Origin: Heliobacterium mobile | Lineage (GTDB): Bacteria > Bacillota > Desulfitobacteriia > Heliobacteriales > Heliobacteriaceae | NCBI RefSeq assembly: GCF_009720735.1 | Contig: NZ_WNKU01000017.1 | Location: 20,052-84,051 of the forward strand | Length of the DNA: 64,000 nucleotides | Direction of reading: 5' to 3' | Shown: in pieces, positions 43,233 through 53,941 of the stretch | How positions within the stretch are numbered: the first letter of the stretch is position 1 | Layout: every line of letters starts with the position of its first letter | Program-made: the position numbers and the translations under genes | Notes under the pieces: model-generated | What the model was told of the DNA's origin: nothing | Database searches by the model: none | The model's input: the letters and a program-made list of their open reading frames with translations, nothing else

Positions 43233-45404
43233 ATGAAACTGCTGCGGGATATGAAGATGGCCTACAAGTTGGTAAGCTTTTTTCTGCTCATGGCTTTGTT
43301 GCTCGGCGGGGTAGGTTCCGTCGGTTACTACACAAGTCAGGAGATCTCCGGGAACATGCAGGTCATGTACCATGAACGCATTGTGCCTATGCACCTGATG
43401 GACACTTGCCGCTCCCAAATCCATGAAGTAGAGGCCCTGAGCATGCAGCTTCTCCTTGCCCCTGTCAACCAATCCGATGAAAACAACCTGATGCTTCGTG
43501 CGAGCGAGCGATTGACAGTCATTGATAACTTGCTGCATACCTTTGAAGAGAGACCCTTGGACAACCAAGAGCGAATATGGCTGGACCAACTCCGGCAGGA
43601 GCTCGCTTCGTATCAGGAAGAACGTGCCCAAGCTTTAGCATTGCTGACCGCAGGCCGGCATCAGGAGGCTTTTGAACATTACCAGAACTATGGGGCGGTT
43701 CATTTAGATAATGCGGATGCTCTGCTGCGCGTATTAAGCGATCATGTCACGGGAGTCGCTGCCATACAAAGCCGGCAAGGCGAACAGACGGCCTTCCTTT
43801 CTGCGGTCACGATCATCGCCATTTCGTCGCTGGCTGTCCTATTGGCCTTGCTTTCGGGGATGTCACTCAATCGGTTGATCACGAAACCATTAAAATCCAT
43901 GTTGACTGAAGTGGAAAAGGTAGCTGCCGGTGATTTATCTGGCTTGGAAAGCCAGGTTCCCGCAAAGACAAAAGATGAGATAGGCAAACTGGCTATCGGC
44001 TTTAACCAGATGGCCCGGAGCTTAAACGAATACCTAAAGCAGTTGGAAGCAAAAAACAGGGAGATTCACTATCAGGCCTATCATGATTCTTTAACGGAAC
44101 TGGCCAACCGTCGAAAGTTTCAGGATCGACTGCAAGACCTCCTAAAGAACGAAGCCTTAAGGGTTATGGCCATTCTTTTTATCGATCTCGACCGTTTTAA
44201 GGACATTAACGACACGATGGGGCATAGCACAGGCGATATGCTGCTTAAAGCGGTGGCCCGCCGTCTGATTCATTGTTTGCCCGGAGCCGATACAGTGGCT
44301 CGACTCGGCGGCGATGAGTTTACCGTCATTTTAGTGGAACCCCGGGATAATTGCGTCATCGAAAAGGTTTGTGAGTCGGTCATGCAATCTATCGCTCATC
44401 CATTTGTCCTCAAAGGACATGAATATTACATTGCTGCCAGTATTGGCATCAGCCTGTACCCGGTAGACGGCGATAATGCAGAGACTCTTGTTCGTGCCGC
44501 CGATACGGCCATGTACCAGGCCAAGCAGAAAGGGAGAAACAACTACCAGTTCTTCACCTCGTGTATGCACGACGCCATCGCCAACCGGCTTACCTTGGAG
44601 AAATATTTGCGCAAAGCTGTCGAATTGAATGAAATGGAATTGTTCTATCAACCGAAAGTATGTCTAGAAACAGGGCGTATTATGGGAATGGAAGCGCTCC
44701 TTCGCTGGAATCACCCGAAGCTCAAGCTCATTTCACCGACGGAGTTCATTCCTATCGCCGAGGAAACCGGCATGATCCTCGCCTTGGGAGAGTGGGCCTT
44801 GGTAGAGGCTTGCCGGCAAACGAAATCCTGGCAAGAAGCGGGGCTGCCGTTCTTGCGGGTCGCTGTTAACTTGTCGCCGAACCAGTTTCACCAACCGGAC
44901 CTGCCTGAACAGATCCGCTGGATCCTCGAAGATACAGGTTTAGATCCGCAGTGGCTGGAGTTGGAGATCACCGAGAACATCTTGATGGATAAAACGGCCG
45001 ATACCTTAAACACGCTGCAACAACTGAAATCGATCGGTGTCTGTATCTCCTTGGACGATTTTGGAACAGGCTATTCCTCCTTTAGCTACCTCAAGGGATT
45101 TCCTATCGACTGCCTGAAAATAGATCGCACTTTCATTCAAGATATACCCCGGAGCCCGAAAGATGCCAATATCGCCAGCGCCATGATTCGATTGGCCCGA
45201 AACTTGAATATGATCGTCGTGGCAGAAGGCGTGGAGACAAAAGAACAACTAGCCTTTTTACAAAACCACCAATGTCACGTAGCCCAAGGCTACATCTTTA
45301 GCGAGCCCCTTTCCGTATCGGCTTTTGAGAACCTGATAGAAAAAGGCCGGTATCGGCTCGTGAAAGCGTTGAAAGAAGAAGGCCAGAAGGGGGGCTATTC
45401 GTGA
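43233..45404 (+). CDS. Membrane GGDEF-EAL cyclic-di-GMP enzyme
   Basis: A 723-residue protein with an extracellular four-helix-bundle-like sensor between two membrane segments (about 10-32 and 185-208), a HAMP domain, then GGDEF and EAL domains. GGDEF is intact (ARLGGDEF, residues 359-363), but the inhibitory RxxD site is absent (PGAD). The EAL side has the catalytic set EALLRWNHP (about 487), VNLSPNQF, LEITENILM, DDFGTGYSS, LKIDRTFI and AEGVET, so phosphodiesterase activity is expected. The gene overlaps the next one (GTGA), a substrate-binding lipoprotein, so the two are made together. The lipoprotein may present a ligand to the sensor. Confidence 0.95.
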   Translation: MKLLRDMKMAYKLVSFFLLMALLLGGVGSVGYYTSQEISGNMQVMYHERIVPMHLMDTCRSQIHEVEALSMQLLLAPVNQSDENNLMLRASERLTVIDNLLHTFEERPLDNQERIWLDQLRQELASYQEERAQALALLTAGRHQEAFEHYQNYGAVHLDNADALLRVLSDHVTGVAAIQSRQGEQTAFLSAVTIIAISSLAVLLALLSGMSLNRLITKPLKSMLTEVEKVAAGDLSGLESQVPAKTKDEIGKLAIGFNQMARSLNEYLKQLEAKNREIHYQAYHDSLTELANRRKFQDRLQDLLKNEALRVMAILFIDLDRFKDINDTMGHSTGDMLLKAVARRLIHCLPGADTVARLGGDEFTVILVEPRDNCVIEKVCESVMQSIAHPFVLKGHEYYIAASIGISLYPVDGDNAETLVRAADTAMYQAKQKGRNNYQFFTSCMHDAIANRLTLEKYLRKAVELNEMELFYQPKVCLETGRIMGMEALLRWNHPKLKLISPTEFIPIAEETGMILALGEWALVEACRQTKSWQEAGLPFLRVAVNLSPNQFHQPDLPEQIRWILEDTGLDPQWLELEITENILMDKTADTLNTLQQLKSIGVCISLDDFGTGYSSFSYLKGFPIDCLKIDRTFIQDIPRSPKDANIASAMIRLARNLNMIVVAEGVETKEQLAFLQNHQCHVAQGYIFSEPLSVSAFENLIEKGRYRLVKALKEEGQKGGYS

Positions 45405-46486
45405 AGCGAGAACATACTAGAACTGGTTGGCCGATGGGATGGGTCATGATCGTCCTGAACATGGGCCTTTTAATCTTTTTGACCGGATGTCTCCCTCAGG
45501 CTCCGGTGAACCCCAGCAGCTTGAAGGTCACCCTACTCCATGATCCCGGTGGCAGGGGTGACCGTGCCTTCAACGATATGGCCTCAAACGGCGCAGATTG
45601 GGCCAAGACGGAATTTGGCGATCGGGTGAATCTCCAAACTTATGCCGTCTCCAACGGCGGTGACAACAGGGAACTGTTATTGAAGCTACAGGGGGAAAGT
45701 AAAACGAATCTGGTCATCTGCGCCAGCTACACCTTCGCAAAACCGGTTCAAGAAGTGGCGAAAGACTTTCCCGAGACAACCTTTGTCGTGATTGACGGCT
45801 ACATCCCTGATTTGCCGGATGACGGTAACATTCTGTGCCTTCGCTTTCGGGAACAGGAGGGGTCCTATCTGGTAGGCGCTGCCGCGGCTATACAGAGTAC
45901 GACGGGAAAGGTCGGCTTTATCGGCGGTGCTGATAATGACGTCATTCAAAAGTTTGAAGCGGGTTTTGTTGCCGGCGCCCACGCCATCGATCCTGCCATC
46001 ACCGTCTTGATCGATTACATCGGACCAGATGTGAAAGCCTTTCAAAACCCTAACCGGGCCGAGGAGTTAGCACTCCATCAATACGACTTTGGCGCAGATG
46101 TGATCTACACGGCGGCCGGCGGGTCAGGTGCCGGTGTGATCAAGGCTGCGGAAGCTCGCAAGAAGCTGGTGATCGGCGTCGATTCGGATCAATCGCTGAT
46201 GGTGTCGCCGGGACAGCGCCCGTACATCCTCACCAGCATGATTAAACGGGTCGACTTGGGTGTCTACGAGATCATTAAAGCCGCCCTTCAAGGAGAATTG
46301 AAAGGCGGCTACATGGAACTGGGCCTTACCGAAAATGGTGTTGGTTATGCCGTAAACGAGTATAACCAGGCGATGGTAGGACCGATGAATCGCCGGTTGG
46401 AAGCCATTCAGAACGATATCGTCAGCGAAAGTATACAAGTACCGGACGAACCGACAGGCCTCAGGCGCTCCGCAAGGGGAATATAA
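45401..46486 (+). CDS. BMP/Med family substrate-binding lipoprotein
   Basis: A 361-residue lipoprotein with lipobox LTGC (Cys about residue 29) and the fold of the basic membrane protein (BMP/PnrA) family, which binds purine nucleosides for ABC import. Visible motifs are GRGDRAFNDMASNGADWAK, VIDGYIPD, VGFIGGADNDVIQKFEAGFVAGA, YTAAGGSGAGVIKAA and VIGVDSDQS. There are no ABC permease or ATPase genes beside it. Its GTG start overlaps the stop of the GGDEF-EAL gene, so a sensory role feeding cyclic-di-GMP signalling is more likely than transport. That is inference from context. Confidence 0.9.
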   Translation: MKREHTRTGWPMGWVMIVLNMGLLIFLTGCLPQAPVNPSSLKVTLLHDPGGRGDRAFNDMASNGADWAKTEFGDRVNLQTYAVSNGGDNRELLLKLQGESKTNLVICASYTFAKPVQEVAKDFPETTFVVIDGYIPDLPDDGNILCLRFREQEGSYLVGAAAAIQSTTGKVGFIGGADNDVIQKFEAGFVAGAHAIDPAITVLIDYIGPDVKAFQNPNRAEELALHQYDFGADVIYTAAGGSGAGVIKAAEARKKLVIGVDSDQSLMVSPGQRPYILTSMIKRVDLGVYEIIKAALQGELKGGYMELGLTENGVGYAVNEYNQAMVGPMNRRLEAIQNDIVSESIQVPDEPTGLRRSARGI

Positions 46487-46534
46487 GTATTTCAAAAAAA
46501 GCAAGTACACCTGCCATCGCACAGGAGGAGCCGT

Positions 46535-47005
46535 TTACCTGCAATCATTCGGCTTCTTCAGAATCAACGACTGTTTTCGCTGCAATATCTTTTCCAGACA
46601 CTGGGCGAAGCGCTGATCATCATCGGCGCTTCTTTTTTTCGGCCCCTTTGTCCGTCCGCCACCTCGGCGAAAGCGGGCTTTCATCTCCCGTTCTTCCAAC
46701 ATAAACTCGATGTTGTCGCTCTGGTATTCACGCCCGCCCGGACTCATACAGTGAACCTGTTTTCCCAGCAGCATCGCCGCCAGTCCCCAGTCTTGCGTGA
46801 CGGCCACATCGCCCGCTTCGGACAGGTTCATCATCTTGATATCTGTCTCCTGGGGACCGCCGCCTACAGTGACATGATTCTCCGAATCAATCTGGTGACG
46901 GTAACTGGCCACCGTCCATACAGGAACATCATACCTTCTCCCAAGCAGCAAACATATCTGCAGCACTGACCGAGGGCAGGCATCGGCATCGATAATAATT
47001 TTCAT
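46535..47005 (-). CDS. YaiI/YqxD family (DUF188) protein
   Basis: A 156-residue cytoplasmic protein of the YaiI/YqxD family, which shares a PIN/NYN-like fold. [17 protein letters not shown] at the start, the VTVGGG loop and [18 protein letters not shown] are characteristic, with acidic residues (D6, D8, a later Asp) suited to metal binding. Nuclease activity is suspected for the fold but not established. The longer frame starts at 47023, but GGAGGT lies five bases before ATG 47005. It is oriented opposite to its neighbours. Confidence 0.92.
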   Translation of the reverse strand: MKIIIDADACPRSVLQICLLLGRRYDVPVWTVASYRHQIDSENHVTVGGGPQETDIKMMNLSEAGDVAVTQDWGLAAMLLGKQVHCMSPGGREYQSDNIEFMLEEREMKARFRRGGGRTKGPKKRSADDDQRFAQCLEKILQRKQSLILKKPNDCR

Positions 47006-47243
47006 GGGTACCTCCGCAAGCATCGTAGTGAATCAAAAGGAGCAATTCTTCTGCCGTAAACAACCAAAATGATCAATGGCGTAATTAGTGAAATAAAGCA
47101 TTTGGGAAAAAGGTTAATGTATCATATATTCAACGATCCGTTGAGAAATTACATAATGAACAGCTTCACAAACTTGTTGCATTTCTATACACGTGTCTTC
47201 CAATATATACAGTATACAGACGCTCACACAGGCCTTTCAGTGG

Positions 47244-47260
47244 AAGTATACAATATACTT
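47244..47260. promoter_or_regulatory. Palindrome upstream of gltB promoter
   Basis: AAGTATA-CAA-TATACTT is a perfect 7-bp inverted repeat about 65 bases before the gltB -10 box. Related GTATAC/TATATAC words cluster at 47204-47219. It could be an operator for nitrogen control. The rest of the 485-base gap (47006-47490) upstream of the leader is AT-rich, with no credible gene. Confidence 0.4.
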
Positions 47261-47324
47261 ATACGGTTTCCCACCATTTTTCCTGCGATTAACAGCATTC
47301 AGTCTCCAAATCTCTCAGTATTAT

Positions 47325-47333
47325 TGCTATAAT
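47325..47333 (+). promoter_or_regulatory. Extended -10 promoter of gltBD
   Basis: TGCTATAAT is an extended -10 element. No good -35 is seen at the right distance (TCCAAA), so an activator may be needed. The start point would be near 47340. Confidence 0.6.
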
Positions 47334-47339
47334 GTTATG

Positions 47340-47490
47340 AAGAAATTCACCACCCATCGGTGGTAGGTAAGGGCAAGCCAATCCGACTGTGAAGCGTGTC
47401 CTGCTGGGAGTCCCGCACTGGGGTGTGTCCATCCAACCTCACGTCGGGTTGTTTATATAGCTGCTTATCAAGCAAAAGGAGAGAAAGAGA
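47340..47490 (+). other. Structured GC-rich leader of gltB
   Basis: About 150 bases of leader with several stem possibilities: CACC/GGTG at 47350-47367, GGGAGTCCC near 47406-47414, and CAACC/GGGTTG at 47434-47451 followed by TTTATAT. It does not match glnA, T-box, TPP or cobalamin riboswitch consensus that I can recognise. It may be a regulatory RNA of unknown type or a simple stable leader. Confidence 0.4.
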
Positions 47491-50400
47491 TTGCAAGAGA
47501 AGAACTTGATCGGCTTGCCCCCCAAACAGGGTCTCTACGACCCCCAGTTTGAGCGTGATGCCTGTGGCATTGGTTTTATCGCCAATATCAAGGGGAAAAA
47601 GTCCAACGAGATCGTCCACCAAGCCCTGACTGTCCTCATCAACTTGGATCACCGGGGCGGTCAAGGCGCGGAAACAAATACCGGTGACGGCGCAGGGATT
47701 TTGATGCAAATCCCCCACACCTTCATGGAGCGCGAATGTGCCGCCGTGAACGTCACTCTTCCCACCCCTGGGCAATATGGTGTCGGCATGCTCTTCTTGC
47801 CTCCAGACCCGGAACAACGGGCTAATTGTGAACAAGCCCTGGAGCGGATCATCGCCGAAGAAGGCCAAACCCTCCTCGGCTGGCGGACCGTCCCCACGGA
47901 TAACTCTTCCCTCGGTGAAGTGGCCAAAGCGGCTGAACCTTTTGTTCGCCAGGTCTTCATTGAAGCCGATGCTGCGACGAAAGCCAAGCTGGCTGGCGGT
48001 GACGCCCAAGCAGTAGAGCGCAAACTCTATGTCATCCGCAAGCGGGCCGAAAATGAGATCCGCCATGCCAATATGGCCGGCGGCAACTACTTCTATTTCT
48101 CCAGCCTCTCCTCTCGGACTATCGTTTATAAGGGCATGCTTACGCCGGCCCAAGTCGATAAATACTTTGTGGAACTGAAAGACCCTGCCATCGAAACAGC
48201 GCTGGCTCTCGTCCACTCCCGTTTCAGCACGAACACCTTCCCCAGTTGGGAACGGGCTCACCCCAACCGCTATATGATCCATAACGGCGAAATCAACACC
48301 CTGCGCGGCAACGTCAACTGGATGCACGCCCGCCAGGCCATGTGCCAGTCCGATCTCTTCGGCGACGACCTGGCGAAAGTCATGCCCGTCATCGACACCG
48401 ATGGCAGCGACTCGGCCATGTTTGATAACTGCCTCGAATTCCTCTACCTGACCGGCCGCTCCTTGCCCCATGCCGCTATGATGATGATCCCTGAACCCTG
48501 GGCCAATCATGAAAGCATGAGCGATGAGAAAAAGGCCTTTTACGAATTCCATAGCTGCATGATGGAGCCCTGGGACGGCCCCGCTGCTGTCGTCTTCTCC
48601 GACGGCCGCTACATCGGCGCCGCTCTGGACCGCAACGGCCTCCGTCCGGCCCGTTACTATGTCACCAAGGATGACATGATCATCCTCTCTTCTGAAGTGG
48701 GCGTGCTCGAAGTGCCCGCCGAAAACGTCGCTATTAAAGAGCGCCTTCGTCCCGGTCGTATGCTCCTCGTCGACACAGAAGAAGGCCGCATCATCAGCGA
48801 TGACGAACTGAAAAACACTATGGCCGCTGAGCAGCCCTACCGGGCATGGCTCGATGAGCACATGACCCATCTGGAAGATCTGGCTGACGCACCGGAAGTG
48901 CCGGAACCGGATCATGACAGCGTGCTACTTCGCCAGCAGGCTTTTGGCTACACCTACGAAGAACTGACCAAGACCATCGAACCGATGGGTAAAAACGGCG
49001 TTGACCCGATTGGCGCCATGGGCAACGATGCGCCGCTGGCGGTTCTTTCTGATAAGCCGCAGCTTCTCTATAACTACTTCAAACAGCTCTTCGCTCAGGT
49101 CACCAACCCGCCCATCGATGCCATCCGTGAAGAGATCATCACGGCTTCCGGCACTACTATCGGACCGGAGAAAAACCTGCTCAAACCGGAACCGGAAAGC
49201 TGCCACCAGATTCACATCAAAGCACCGGTGCTCAGCAATGAAGAACTGGCCAAGCTGCGCTTTGTCCAACAAGGCGGCTTCAAATCAGCCACCTTGCCTA
49301 TCCTCTATACCGTTAAAGAGGGCAGCGCCGGTTTGGAAAAAGCACTCGATGAACTGTGCAGCGCCGCTGACCAAGCGATCGCTGGCGGTGCCAATCTGCT
49401 CATCCTTTCCGACCGCGGTATCGATAAGGAGAAGGCGCCCATCCCTGCGTTGCTGGCTGTCTCCTGCCTGCACCACCACCTGATCCGCAAAGGTACCCGC
49501 CTGAAAGCGAGCCTGCTCTTAGAATCGGGCGAGCCTCGGGAAGTGCACCACTTTGCCTTGCTTCTCGGCTACGGCGTCAGCGCCATCAACCCCTACCTGG
49601 CTTTCGAAACCCTTGATGACATGATCCGCCAGGGCATGATGACGGGCCTGACCCATAAAGAAGCCGTCAAAAACTATATCAAGAGCGCCAGCAAAGGCGT
49701 TGTCAAAGTCCTGTCCAAAATGGGTATCTCCACCATCCAGAGCTATCGCGGCGCCCAGATCTTTGAAAGCGTCGGCATCAGCCAGGATGTCATCGATAAA
49801 TATTTCACCTGGACCCCCTCCCGAATCGGCGGCGTCGGCCTGGCCGAGATCGCCAAAGAAGCGGAAATGCGGCATTGGCGTGCCTTCAACGACCAGCCTG
49901 GCCGAGACATGACCCTTGACACCGGTTCTGTCAGCCAGTGGCGTACCGACGGGGAAGAGCACCTCTTCAACCCTGAATCGATCACGAATCTGCAGAGCGC
50001 CTGCCGTGCGAATGACTACAAACTGTTCAAGAAGTACTCGGCTGCCCTCGACGATCAGACCCAGAAGCTGAAAACGCTCCGGGGCTTGCTGAAGTTTAGT
50101 AAAAAGAACCCCATTTCCATCGATGAAGTGGAATCGGTCGAATCGATCTGCCGGCGCTTCAAAACCGGCGCTATGTCCTTCGGCTCCATCAGCCAGGAAG
50201 CCCATGAAGCGATGGCCATCGCCATGAACCGCATCGGCGGCAAGAGCAACACCGGTGAAGGCGGCGAAGACCCGGCCCGCTTTGTCAAAGAAGCGAACGG
50301 CGACTGGAAACGGAGTGCCATCAAACAGGTCGCTTCCGGCCGTTTCGGCGTCACCAGCCACTATCTGGTCAATGCCGACGAAATCCAGATCAAGATGGCC

Positions 50401-52113
50401 CAAGGCGCCAAGCCGGGTGAAGGCGGTCAGCTCCCTGGAGCTAAAGTCTATCCCTGGGTGGCCAAAGTCCGCGGCACCACGGCCGGCGTCGGCCTTATCT
50501 CGCCGCCGCCCCACCATGACATCTACTCCATCGAAGACTTGGCCGAACTGATTCACGACCTGAAAAATGCTAACCCCCGGGCTCGCATCAACGTGAAGCT
50601 CGTCTCTGAAGTCGGCGTCGGCACCATCGCTGCCGGTGTGGCGAAAGGCCGGGCCGACGTGGTGCTCATCTCCGGTTATGACGGCGGCACCGGCGCTTCC
50701 CCGCGGACCAGTATCCGCCATGCCGGCCTGCCTTGGGAACTAGGCCTCGCCGAAACCCATCAGACCTTGCTGCTCAACAACCTGCGCGACCGCATCGTCG
50801 TGGAAACAGACGGCAAACTGCTGACCGGCCGCGATGTCGTTATGGCTGCATTGCTCGGTGCCGAAGAATTCGGCTTTGCGACTGCTCCCCTCGTCGTTCT
50901 GGGCTGCGTCATGATGCGCGTCTGCAACCTCGACACCTGCCCCGTCGGAGTCGCCACCCAAAACCCCGAACTGCGGAAGAAATTCACCGGCGATCCGGAG
51001 CATTTGGTCAACTTCATGCGCTTTATCGCCCAAGAAATGCGCGAATACATGGCGGAACTCGGCTTCCGCACCATCGACGAGATGGTCGGCCGTACAGACG
51101 TACTGGAAGTCAACGATGCCATTAAACATTGGAAAACCCAAAACATCGACCTCTCAGCGCTGCTCTTCCAGCCCAACGTACCGGAGACCGTGGGCCGCTA
51201 CTGCAGCCAGTCTCAGGATCATGGACTCGATAAATCCCTCGACATGCGTGAGCTCGTGCCCATGTGCCGCCGCGCCCTCGAACGGGGAGATAAGGTCGAA
51301 GGCAAACTCAAAGTCAAGAACACCGACCGTGTCGCCGGTACCATCCTGGGCAGCGAAGTGACTCGCCGTTATGGCGGTCAAGGATTGCCCGAAGACACCA
51401 TCAAGCTGTACTTCGAAGGCTCTGCCGGTCAAAGCTTTGGCGCCTTCGTGCCCAAAGGCATGACCCTTATCCTCGAAGGTGATGCCAACGACTACTTCGG
51501 CAAAGGCCTCTCCGGCGGCAAGCTGGTCGTTTTCCCCTCGGCCAAAGCCGATTTCGTCCCCGAAGAAAACATCATCACCGGTAACGTCAACTTCTATGGT
51601 GCAACCTCCGGTGAAGCTTATATCCGTGGCGTCGCCGGCGAACGTTTCTGCGTCCGGAACTCCGGCGTCAAGGCTGTCGTCGAAGGTGTCGGCGATCACG
51701 GCTGTGAATACATGACCGGCGGTCGTGTCGTTGTCCTCGGCAAAACAGGTCGGAACTTTGCAGCCGGTATGTCCGGCGGAATCGCCTATGTCCTCGACGT
51801 AGACGGTCAGTTCGCGAACCGTGTCAATAAAGAAATGGTCTCCCTGGAAACGCTCGAAAACGAGGCTGAGATCCAGGAAGTCAAGGGCATGATCGAAAAA
51901 CATGTCCAGTACACCGGCAGCAGCGTAGGCCGCAACCTGTTGGAAGACTGGAAGGCGAGCCTCGCGAAGATCGTCAAAGTCATTCCCAAAGACTACAAGC
52001 GGATGCTGGAAGCCATCGAGCGCGCCAACCAAGCGGGCTTAAGCGGCGAAAAAGCCATCATGGCCGCCTTTGAAGAAAACAAAAACGATAAGTCTCGCGT
52101 CGGCGGGAACTGA
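47491..52113 (+). CDS. gltB: Glutamate synthase large subunit
   Basis: A 1540-residue amidotransferase that makes two glutamates from glutamine and 2-oxoglutarate. After a short propeptide, Cys25 ([14 protein letters not shown]) is the glutaminase nucleophile. The central and FMN-binding synthase domains follow ([33 protein letters not shown]), with the [3Fe-4S] ligands in [15 protein letters not shown]. The C-terminal Gly-rich beta-helix domain ends the protein. TTG 47491 follows AAAAGGAG. Codon use is more biased towards C-ending codons than in nearby genes, as expected for high expression. gltD follows after 105 bases. Confidence 0.97.
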   Translation: MQEKNLIGLPPKQGLYDPQFERDACGIGFIANIKGKKSNEIVHQALTVLINLDHRGGQGAETNTGDGAGILMQIPHTFMERECAAVNVTLPTPGQYGVGMLFLPPDPEQRANCEQALERIIAEEGQTLLGWRTVPTDNSSLGEVAKAAEPFVRQVFIEADAATKAKLAGGDAQAVERKLYVIRKRAENEIRHANMAGGNYFYFSSLSSRTIVYKGMLTPAQVDKYFVELKDPAIETALALVHSRFSTNTFPSWERAHPNRYMIHNGEINTLRGNVNWMHARQAMCQSDLFGDDLAKVMPVIDTDGSDSAMFDNCLEFLYLTGRSLPHAAMMMIPEPWANHESMSDEKKAFYEFHSCMMEPWDGPAAVVFSDGRYIGAALDRNGLRPARYYVTKDDMIILSSEVGVLEVPAENVAIKERLRPGRMLLVDTEEGRIISDDELKNTMAAEQPYRAWLDEHMTHLEDLADAPEVPEPDHDSVLLRQQAFGYTYEELTKTIEPMGKNGVDPIGAMGNDAPLAVLSDKPQLLYNYFKQLFAQVTNPPIDAIREEIITASGTTIGPEKNLLKPEPESCHQIHIKAPVLSNEELAKLRFVQQGGFKSATLPILYTVKEGSAGLEKALDELCSAADQAIAGGANLLILSDRGIDKEKAPIPALLAVSCLHHHLIRKGTRLKASLLLESGEPREVHHFALLLGYGVSAINPYLAFETLDDMIRQGMMTGLTHKEAVKNYIKSASKGVVKVLSKMGISTIQSYRGAQIFESVGISQDVIDKYFTWTPSRIGGVGLAEIAKEAEMRHWRAFNDQPGRDMTLDTGSVSQWRTDGEEHLFNPESITNLQSACRANDYKLFKKYSAALDDQTQKLKTLRGLLKFSKKNPISIDEVESVESICRRFKTGAMSFGSISQEAHEAMAIAMNRIGGKSNTGEGGEDPARFVKEANGDWKRSAIKQVASGRFGVTSHYLVNADEIQIKMAQGAKPGEGGQLPGAKVYPWVAKVRGTTAGVGLISPPPHHDIYSIEDLAELIHDLKNANPRARINVKLVSEVGVGTIAAGVAKGRADVVLISGYDGGTGASPRTSIRHAGLPWELGLAETHQTLLLNNLRDRIVVETDGKLLTGRDVVMAALLGAEEFGFATAPLVVLGCVMMRVCNLDTCPVGVATQNPELRKKFTGDPEHLVNFMRFIAQEMREYMAELGFRTIDEMVGRTDVLEVNDAIKHWKTQNIDLSALLFQPNVPETVGRYCSQSQDHGLDKSLDMRELVPMCRRALERGDKVEGKLKVKNTDRVAGTILGSEVTRRYGGQGLPEDTIKLYFEGSAGQSFGAFVPKGMTLILEGDANDYFGKGLSGGKLVVFPSAKADFVPEENIITGNVNFYGATSGEAYIRGVAGERFCVRNSGVKAVVEGVGDHGCEYMTGGRVVVLGKTGRNFAAGMSGGIAYVLDVDGQFANRVNKEMVSLETLENEAEIQEVKGMIEKHVQYTGSSVGRNLLEDWKASLAKIVKVIPKDYKRMLEAIERANQAGLSGEKAIMAAFEENKNDKSRVGGN

Positions 52114-52127
52114 TCTGCTGACAAAAT

Positions 52128-52167
52128 TCGAATCGCCTGCCCCTAGGAAGCGGTGCAGGCGATTCGA
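52128..52167 (+). other. Intercistronic hairpin between gltB and gltD
   Basis: A perfect 13-bp stem (TCGAATCGCCTGC and complement) with a 14-base loop and no T-run after it. It is more likely an mRNA processing or stability element setting the gltB:gltD ratio than a terminator. Confidence 0.7.
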
Positions 52168-52218
52168 GCGGAACATGTCGGCAGAATCGGAAATTGAATA
52201 AATGTAGGAGGAACGGCC

Positions 52219-53703
52219 ATGGGCAAACCGACTGGATTTATGGATTATACACGCCAGCTTCCCGCCGACCGGGAGCCGCTGGAACGGATTAAAGACTGGG
52301 GAGAATTCCACTACCACCTGTCTGAAGAAGAACTGAAAAAACAAGGGTCACGCTGCATGGACTGCGGCGTTCCCTTCTGCCACACCGGCATGATGATCAA
52401 CGGCATGGTCTCTGGATGTCCCCTGCACAACTTAACCCCTGAATGGAACGATCTCGTCTACCGGGGCCTCTGGAAGGAAGCATGGATGCGCCTGCGCAAG
52501 ACCAGCAGCTTCCCTGAGTTCACCGGCCGCGTCTGCCCGGCTCCTTGTGAAGGCGCCTGCACCGCCGGCCTGGCCACTAACCCGGTCACCATCAAAAACA
52601 TCGAATGCTCTATCATCGATAAAGCCTATGAGGAAGGCTGGCAAGTGCCCAACCCGCCGGCTGTTCGCACAGGCAAAAAAGTGGCTGTCATCGGTTCCGG
52701 TCCTTCGGGCCTCGCTGCAGCCGACCAACTGAACAAAGCCGGTCACAGCGTCACTCTCTTTGAACGGTCTGACCGGGTTGGCGGCTTGCTCATGTACGGT
52801 ATCCCCAACATGAAACTGGACAAGAAAGTCGTCCAGCGCCGTGTCGACCTCATGATCGCCGAAGGCGTCAATGTCGTCACCAGCTGTGAAGTCGGCAAAG
52901 ACTACCCTGTAGACAAACTGAAAGCCGAATTTGACGCTGTCGTCCTCTGTGGTGGCTCCACCAAGCCCCGTGACCTGCCTGTCGAAGGCCGGAACCTCAA
53001 AGGGGTCCATTTCGCTATGGAGTTCCTGGCGTCCAATACGAAGAGCCTCCTCGACTCAGAGCACAAAGATGGAAACTTCATCTCTGCCGAAGGCAAGGAC
53101 GTCATCGTCATCGGCGGCGGTGATACCGGTACCGACTGCGTCGGCACCTCCATCCGTCACCAATGCAACAGCGTCTACCAACTCGAGATCATGCCTCAAC
53201 TGCCCTTGGAACGGGCCGCGAACAACCCATGGCCGCAGTTCCCCCGGGTGCATAAGGTTGACTATGGTCAAGAGGAAGCGATCGCCCTCTATGGAGCCGA
53301 TCCGCGGAACTACTGCATCACCACGAAGAAATTCGTGGGCGATGAAAACGGTCATGTCAAAGAAGTCCACACTGTCCAGATCGAATGGGTCAAGGACGAA
53401 CAGGGCCGCATGATTCCGAAAGAAATCGCCGGCACCGAAAAAGTCTGGCCGGCTCAACTGGTCCTCTTAGCCATGGGCTTCCTCGGCCCCGAAGACCAAC
53501 TGCTCGCCCAACTCGGTGTTGACCGGGATCCCCGTTCCAACGTCAAAGCCGAATTCGGCTCCTTCGCCACCAACGTGGCAGGCGTCTTCGCCGCCGGCGA
53601 CATGCGCCGCGGCCAGTCCCTCGTCGTCTGGGCCGTCAGCGAAGGCCGTGGAGCGGCGCGGGAAGTGGATAAGTATTTGATGGGGACGACGAATCTAAAA
53701 TGA
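52219..53703 (+). CDS. gltD: Glutamate synthase small subunit
   Basis: A 494-residue NADPH- and FAD-binding partner of GltB, passing electrons from NADPH through two [4Fe-4S] clusters. The N-terminal cluster ligands are [15 protein letters not shown] and [12 protein letters not shown] binding is at [21 protein letters not shown], and the second dinucleotide fold at [19 protein letters not shown]. The C-terminal [18 protein letters not shown] completes the FAD site. Length is normal. ATG 52219 follows TAGGAGGAA. A strong terminator lies 58 bases downstream. Confidence 0.97.
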   Translation: MGKPTGFMDYTRQLPADREPLERIKDWGEFHYHLSEEELKKQGSRCMDCGVPFCHTGMMINGMVSGCPLHNLTPEWNDLVYRGLWKEAWMRLRKTSSFPEFTGRVCPAPCEGACTAGLATNPVTIKNIECSIIDKAYEEGWQVPNPPAVRTGKKVAVIGSGPSGLAAADQLNKAGHSVTLFERSDRVGGLLMYGIPNMKLDKKVVQRRVDLMIAEGVNVVTSCEVGKDYPVDKLKAEFDAVVLCGGSTKPRDLPVEGRNLKGVHFAMEFLASNTKSLLDSEHKDGNFISAEGKDVIVIGGGDTGTDCVGTSIRHQCNSVYQLEIMPQLPLERAANNPWPQFPRVHKVDYGQEEAIALYGADPRNYCITTKKFVGDENGHVKEVHTVQIEWVKDEQGRMIPKEIAGTEKVWPAQLVLLAMGFLGPEDQLLAQLGVDRDPRSNVKAEFGSFATNVAGVFAAGDMRRGQSLVVWAVSEGRGAAREVDKYLMGTTNLK

Positions 53704-53760
53704 CCGATTCTAGCAGTGCCGCCTTTCGATACCATTAAGATTATAAACGTAAAATTACAA

Positions 53761-53810
53761 AAAAACGCAACAGGACACAGGGCTGATGCTCATGTCCTGT
53801 TGCGTTTTTT
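53761..53810 (+). terminator. Rho-independent terminator of gltBD
   Basis: A 17-bp perfect stem (AAAAACGCAACAGGACA and complement) followed by six T residues. Confidence 0.92.
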
Positions 53811-53941
53811 AGGGTTATATCTCAAAATCCTTTATAACTTATCAAAAGGAAGGATTTTTAAAAATCAACGATTTGTCTGGATGCTGTTGACAAAGATCTG
53901 CATTTTTTTCGAGTTATGGATACTATAATGGATACGATGAA

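Noticed and set aside
47069..47332. 87-residue open frame upstream of gltB
   Set aside because: It is AT-rich intergenic sequence, overlaps the promoter and lacks a ribosome site.
47340..47490. Cobalamin or T-box element before gltB
   Set aside because: Isolated words look similar (AATCCGACTGTG), but the B12 box and T-box core sequences are not present.
47347..48915. 522-residue open frame opposite gltB and its leader
   Set aside because: It is complementary to the conserved glutaminase domain, and its length follows from the C-ending codon bias of gltB.
49519..50721. 400-residue open frame opposite gltB
   Set aside because: Antisense shadow of a strongly codon-biased gene; no start signal or recognisable family.
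53887..53929. TTGACA and TATAAT as one promoter for the sensor kinase
   Set aside because: The spacer is 31 bases, far too long; only the -10-like element near 53924 might be used.
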